A stretch of 64,000 nt of DNA from Bacteroidota bacterium (GTDB lineage Bacteria > Bacteroidota > Bacteroidia > Cytophagales > Cyclobacteriaceae). The stretch lies in the NCBI GenBank assembly GCA_018266055.1, contig JAFDYT010000001.1:248001-312000 (forward strand), given 5' to 3'. The first letter of the stretch is position 1, and every line of letters starts with the position of its first letter. Both the position numbers and the translations under genes were made by a program. Below, piece by piece: positions 62,031 to 64,000 of this stretch. The notes beneath the pieces are model-generated. The model had not been told where the DNA came from, ran no database searches, and was given only the letters and a program-made list of their open reading frames with translations.

Positions 62031-63455
62031 ATGAACTCGGCATTTAGTTTCAAGATCAAAACGTACCAGATCTTATTGGTGATCCTAATTATAGGAACCT
62101 TAATACGCATTAATAGCCTTGAAGCAACGGGCTTGTGGATGGATGAAATTCACAGTACAGTAGGAACCGATCCAGACAAAACAATTGGCGAAGTAATTGA
62201 GTATTGTAAAACTGATCAGCCTCCTGTATTCTTTGTGTTGCTTCATAGTTGGTTTAAGATCTTTCCATACAACGATTTTTACGGCAGGCTTTTCGCGTTG
62301 ATTACCGGTGTGTTGGGAATTGCCTCAATGTTCTTTTTGGGAAGAGAAGTAAAAAATAATGCAACTGGGCTTCTCGCTGCGTTCCTTACGATGATTAATT
62401 ATTTTCACGTGGATTTTTCAAGACAAGTAAGATTCTACCCGCTTTTGTTCTTCTTTTCTTCCTTGTCCTATCTTTTTTTTATTCGGGTTTTGAAAAGGAA
62501 AAGGCTAGTCGATTTTATTGCCTATACTTTGTTTTCTGCTGCTTTATTAAATACGCATTACTACGGTATGGTGGTAATGATGTCGCAACTCATCTTATTC
62601 GTTTTTATAATTTTTTGGAAAAAAATAAAAGATGTAAAATTCATTGCAGCGTGCATTCTATCTGGTGTAGTTGCGGGCCTATCATTTGTACACTGGCTCC
62701 CAGTGATATTTGCCGATGTTAAAATAAGTCAATTTCATATACAACCCGTGCCTTGGTATTTTTTAGCCCAATACTATTGGATTTATTTCAGAGATGTGGT
62801 GACTTGCATAATTAGTGGGTTACTTATTTTAATGGCCATTCGTTCGATGACCTCCAGATTGATTGAGAAAAAAACTGAGATTGATGATGTGGTTTTGATT
62901 GGTTGGATTGTGCTGAGTTTTCTTATCCCTTTAGTTTATTCGTGGATTAAAATTCCGATGCTTGAAACCCGTTACACCTTTATTGCACTCCCAGCCATAT
63001 TACTTCTTGCGGCTTTGGGTTTGGAAGGAGTCAAAGAAAAACTTACCCCGGCGATGATCATTTTATTTTTAAGTTTTATGGCAAATGTTCTTTTTGTGAA
63101 GCCTCTTTATTATGTCCAGTATCCACCTCAGCAATGGAAGGAGGTAGCGCGCGAAATAACCAAAACCGATAAGGACACACAGTTGGTATTTAGTCAATAT
63201 GCATGGTACTACCGATATTACTTCAAACTGTATAAATCGGTTAATCCTCCTCTCGAGCCGGAGTTTGCTGCATTCGATAAACAATTAGTGAATGCTTTAT
63301 CGGTGTGGGTAATTACCTCCACACAATTCCCTGATAAAGGCCTCTCGTCAGGTCAGCAGGAGTCTCTCGATAAGGATTTTAAATCCGATGAATCGATCAC
63401 TTTTACCGATGCGGTTGCAAAACACTACACCCGAAAAACGTCAGCCAGTCAATAA
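62031..63455 (+). CDS. ArnT/PMT-like membrane glycosyltransferase
   Basis: 474 residues, about 10-12 membrane helices. The first periplasmic loop has WMDEIHSTVG, where the Asp-Glu pair is typical of GT39/GT83 enzymes that take a sugar from a polyprenyl-phosphate donor. Later helices match the PMT_2 pattern. The DPM-like transferase at 45.8 kb could make its donor (inference). It ends right at the stop of the convergent edge gene. Confidence 0.82.
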   Translation: MNSAFSFKIKTYQILLVILIIGTLIRINSLEATGLWMDEIHSTVGTDPDKTIGEVIEYCKTDQPPVFFVLLHSWFKIFPYNDFYGRLFALITGVLGIASMFFLGREVKNNATGLLAAFLTMINYFHVDFSRQVRFYPLLFFFSSLSYLFFIRVLKRKRLVDFIAYTLFSAALLNTHYYGMVVMMSQLILFVFIIFWKKIKDVKFIAACILSGVVAGLSFVHWLPVIFADVKISQFHIQPVPWYFLAQYYWIYFRDVVTCIISGLLILMAIRSMTSRLIEKKTEIDDVVLIGWIVLSFLIPLVYSWIKIPMLETRYTFIALPAILLLAALGLEGVKEKLTPAMIILFLSFMANVLFVKPLYYVQYPPQQWKEVAREITKTDKDTQLVFSQYAWYYRYYFKLYKSVNPPLEPEFAAFDKQLVNALSVWVITSTQFPDKGLSSGQQESLDKDFKSDESITFTDAVAKHYTRKTSASQ

Positions 63456-64000
63456 TTACGGGGCGGTGTCACTCATTTCAGTTAGTGTGTTTTTGTTGAT
63501 GAGGTTTTGAGAAGCGAGCACAGTAAAGAAGAGAGAGAAAAAAACTATTCCCTTGTTTGATTCAAGAATAGATTCGGAAAAGCTAAACCAAAGTGTTATC
63601 AAAAGGAAGGCTATGAATTTTAAGTCCTTTCTTTTGAGGGTGTCGCGAATATATTTACCGTAAAGAACCCCCATAAGGATTACTCCAGCCACGCCAATTT
63701 GAATAAGGGTAAAAACCCACTGATTATGGCTGTCCCACCCGATATACCCATATAATTTATACTCTGGTAGGTTGTAAAGGGCATCGATATAATCCTGAGC
63801 GTCTCCCGTACCTACTCCAACTAAGACTTGATGGTCTCGCCATAAGTGATCAATTGAAATTTTCCAAAACAGTAACCTCATGTTCAGGCCAGTTACTGTA
63901 ATGTTTTCAGGGAGCACATCTTCTTTCAACACAGCCAGGTCTTTGTCCAGGCCGGTAAATCGATCTAACGTAGTCTTATTAAAAAACAGAAACAATGAAG
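63456..64000 (-). CDS. O-antigen ligase/polymerase family protein (5' part missing)
   Basis: The last 180 codons of a minus-strand gene that enters from the right edge; the frame stays open to base 64000, and the only start-like codon near the edge is a TTG. Features are GVGTGDAQDYIDALYN, then GYIGWDSHNQWVFTLIQIGV and three more membrane helices, the C-terminal half of Wzy/WaaL proteins (H in DSHNQW is a conserved position in this family). It is convergent with the polysaccharide locus and may belong to the next glycan cluster. Confidence 0.75.
   Translation of the reverse strand, partial: SLFLFFNKTTLDRFTGLDKDLAVLKEDVLPENITVTGLNMRLLFWKISIDHLWRDHQVLVGVGTGDAQDYIDALYNLPEYKLYGYIGWDSHNQWVFTLIQIGVAGVILMGVLYGKYIRDTLKRKDLKFIAFLLITLWFSFSESILESNKGIVFFSLFFTVLASQNLINKNTLTEMSDTAP

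Noticed and set aside
1-64000. tRNA, rRNA, insertion sequences, integrase or phage genes
   Set aside because: I looked for cloverleaf-like GTTCGA motifs, transposase motifs and terminal repeats and saw none that held up.

Overview
This window reads as a chromosome segment of a gliding-type Bacteroidota, most likely order Cytophagales (inference). The evidence is a GldH-type gliding lipoprotein, a protein with a type IX secretion (T9SS) C-terminal sorting domain, TAnnTTTG-type -7 promoter elements, few Shine-Dalgarno sites, and family combinations usual for that group (DUF4292 with an EnvC-like protein, a CcmD-like protein with a signal peptide, an exported RidA). I see no rRNA, tRNA, insertion sequence, prophage or CRISPR array. 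Nearly all of the 64 kb is coding.

Layout. 1-5.1 kb, all minus strand: a small signalling and accessory block. It holds a CPPYC-tailed small protein, a 7-TM protein, a histidine kinase and a NarL-type regulator in one tight run, followed by a receiver domain that has lost its phosphorylation residues, a TerB-like protein, a papain-like peptidase and a partial GDPD-like protein. 5.2-12.3 kb, minus: a DUF58 / transglutaminase / MoxR ATPase / TPR operon with 4-nt overlaps. 12.4-15.8 kb, plus: a trans-sulfuration PLP enzyme, a GNAT acetyltransferase and an acyl-CoA synthetase. 15.8-21.1 kb, minus: an envelope operon (flippase, TPR protein, DUF4292 lipoprotein, catalytically dead EnvC-like protein). 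21.2-32.97 kb, mixed: T9SS cargo, manC, recQ, tag, exported RidA, tatA, gatA, a LysM lytic transglycosylase, xdhC and a PfkB kinase.

32.97-37.6 kb, minus: guaB-purD-ricT-gldH, linking purine synthesis to a RicT/PSP1 protein and gliding. truA follows on plus. 38.5-45.0 kb, minus: a cytochrome c maturation operon (ccmB, HAD phosphatase, ccmC, ccmD-like, ccmE, ccmF) whose first gene is a Wzz-like chain-length protein overlapping ccmB by one base. Its CcmE has the CxxxY haem-binding motif in place of the usual histidine motif.

45.1-63.5 kb, plus: a long, visibly more AT-rich surface-polysaccharide locus. It has WbqC-like protein, five glycosyltransferases plus an ArnT-like membrane transferase, two sugar aminotransferases (WecE-like and perosamine-synthase-like), gmd and fcl for GDP-fucose, a cupin, four methyltransferases, a Wzx flippase, a Wzy-type polymerase and a hexapeptide acyltransferase. 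ManC at 22.4-23.5 kb can supply the GDP-mannose that gmd and then fcl or the perosamine synthase would use. No initiating phosphoglycosyltransferase is visible, so it must lie elsewhere. A second, truncated O-antigen-ligase-like gene runs off the right edge on the minus strand.
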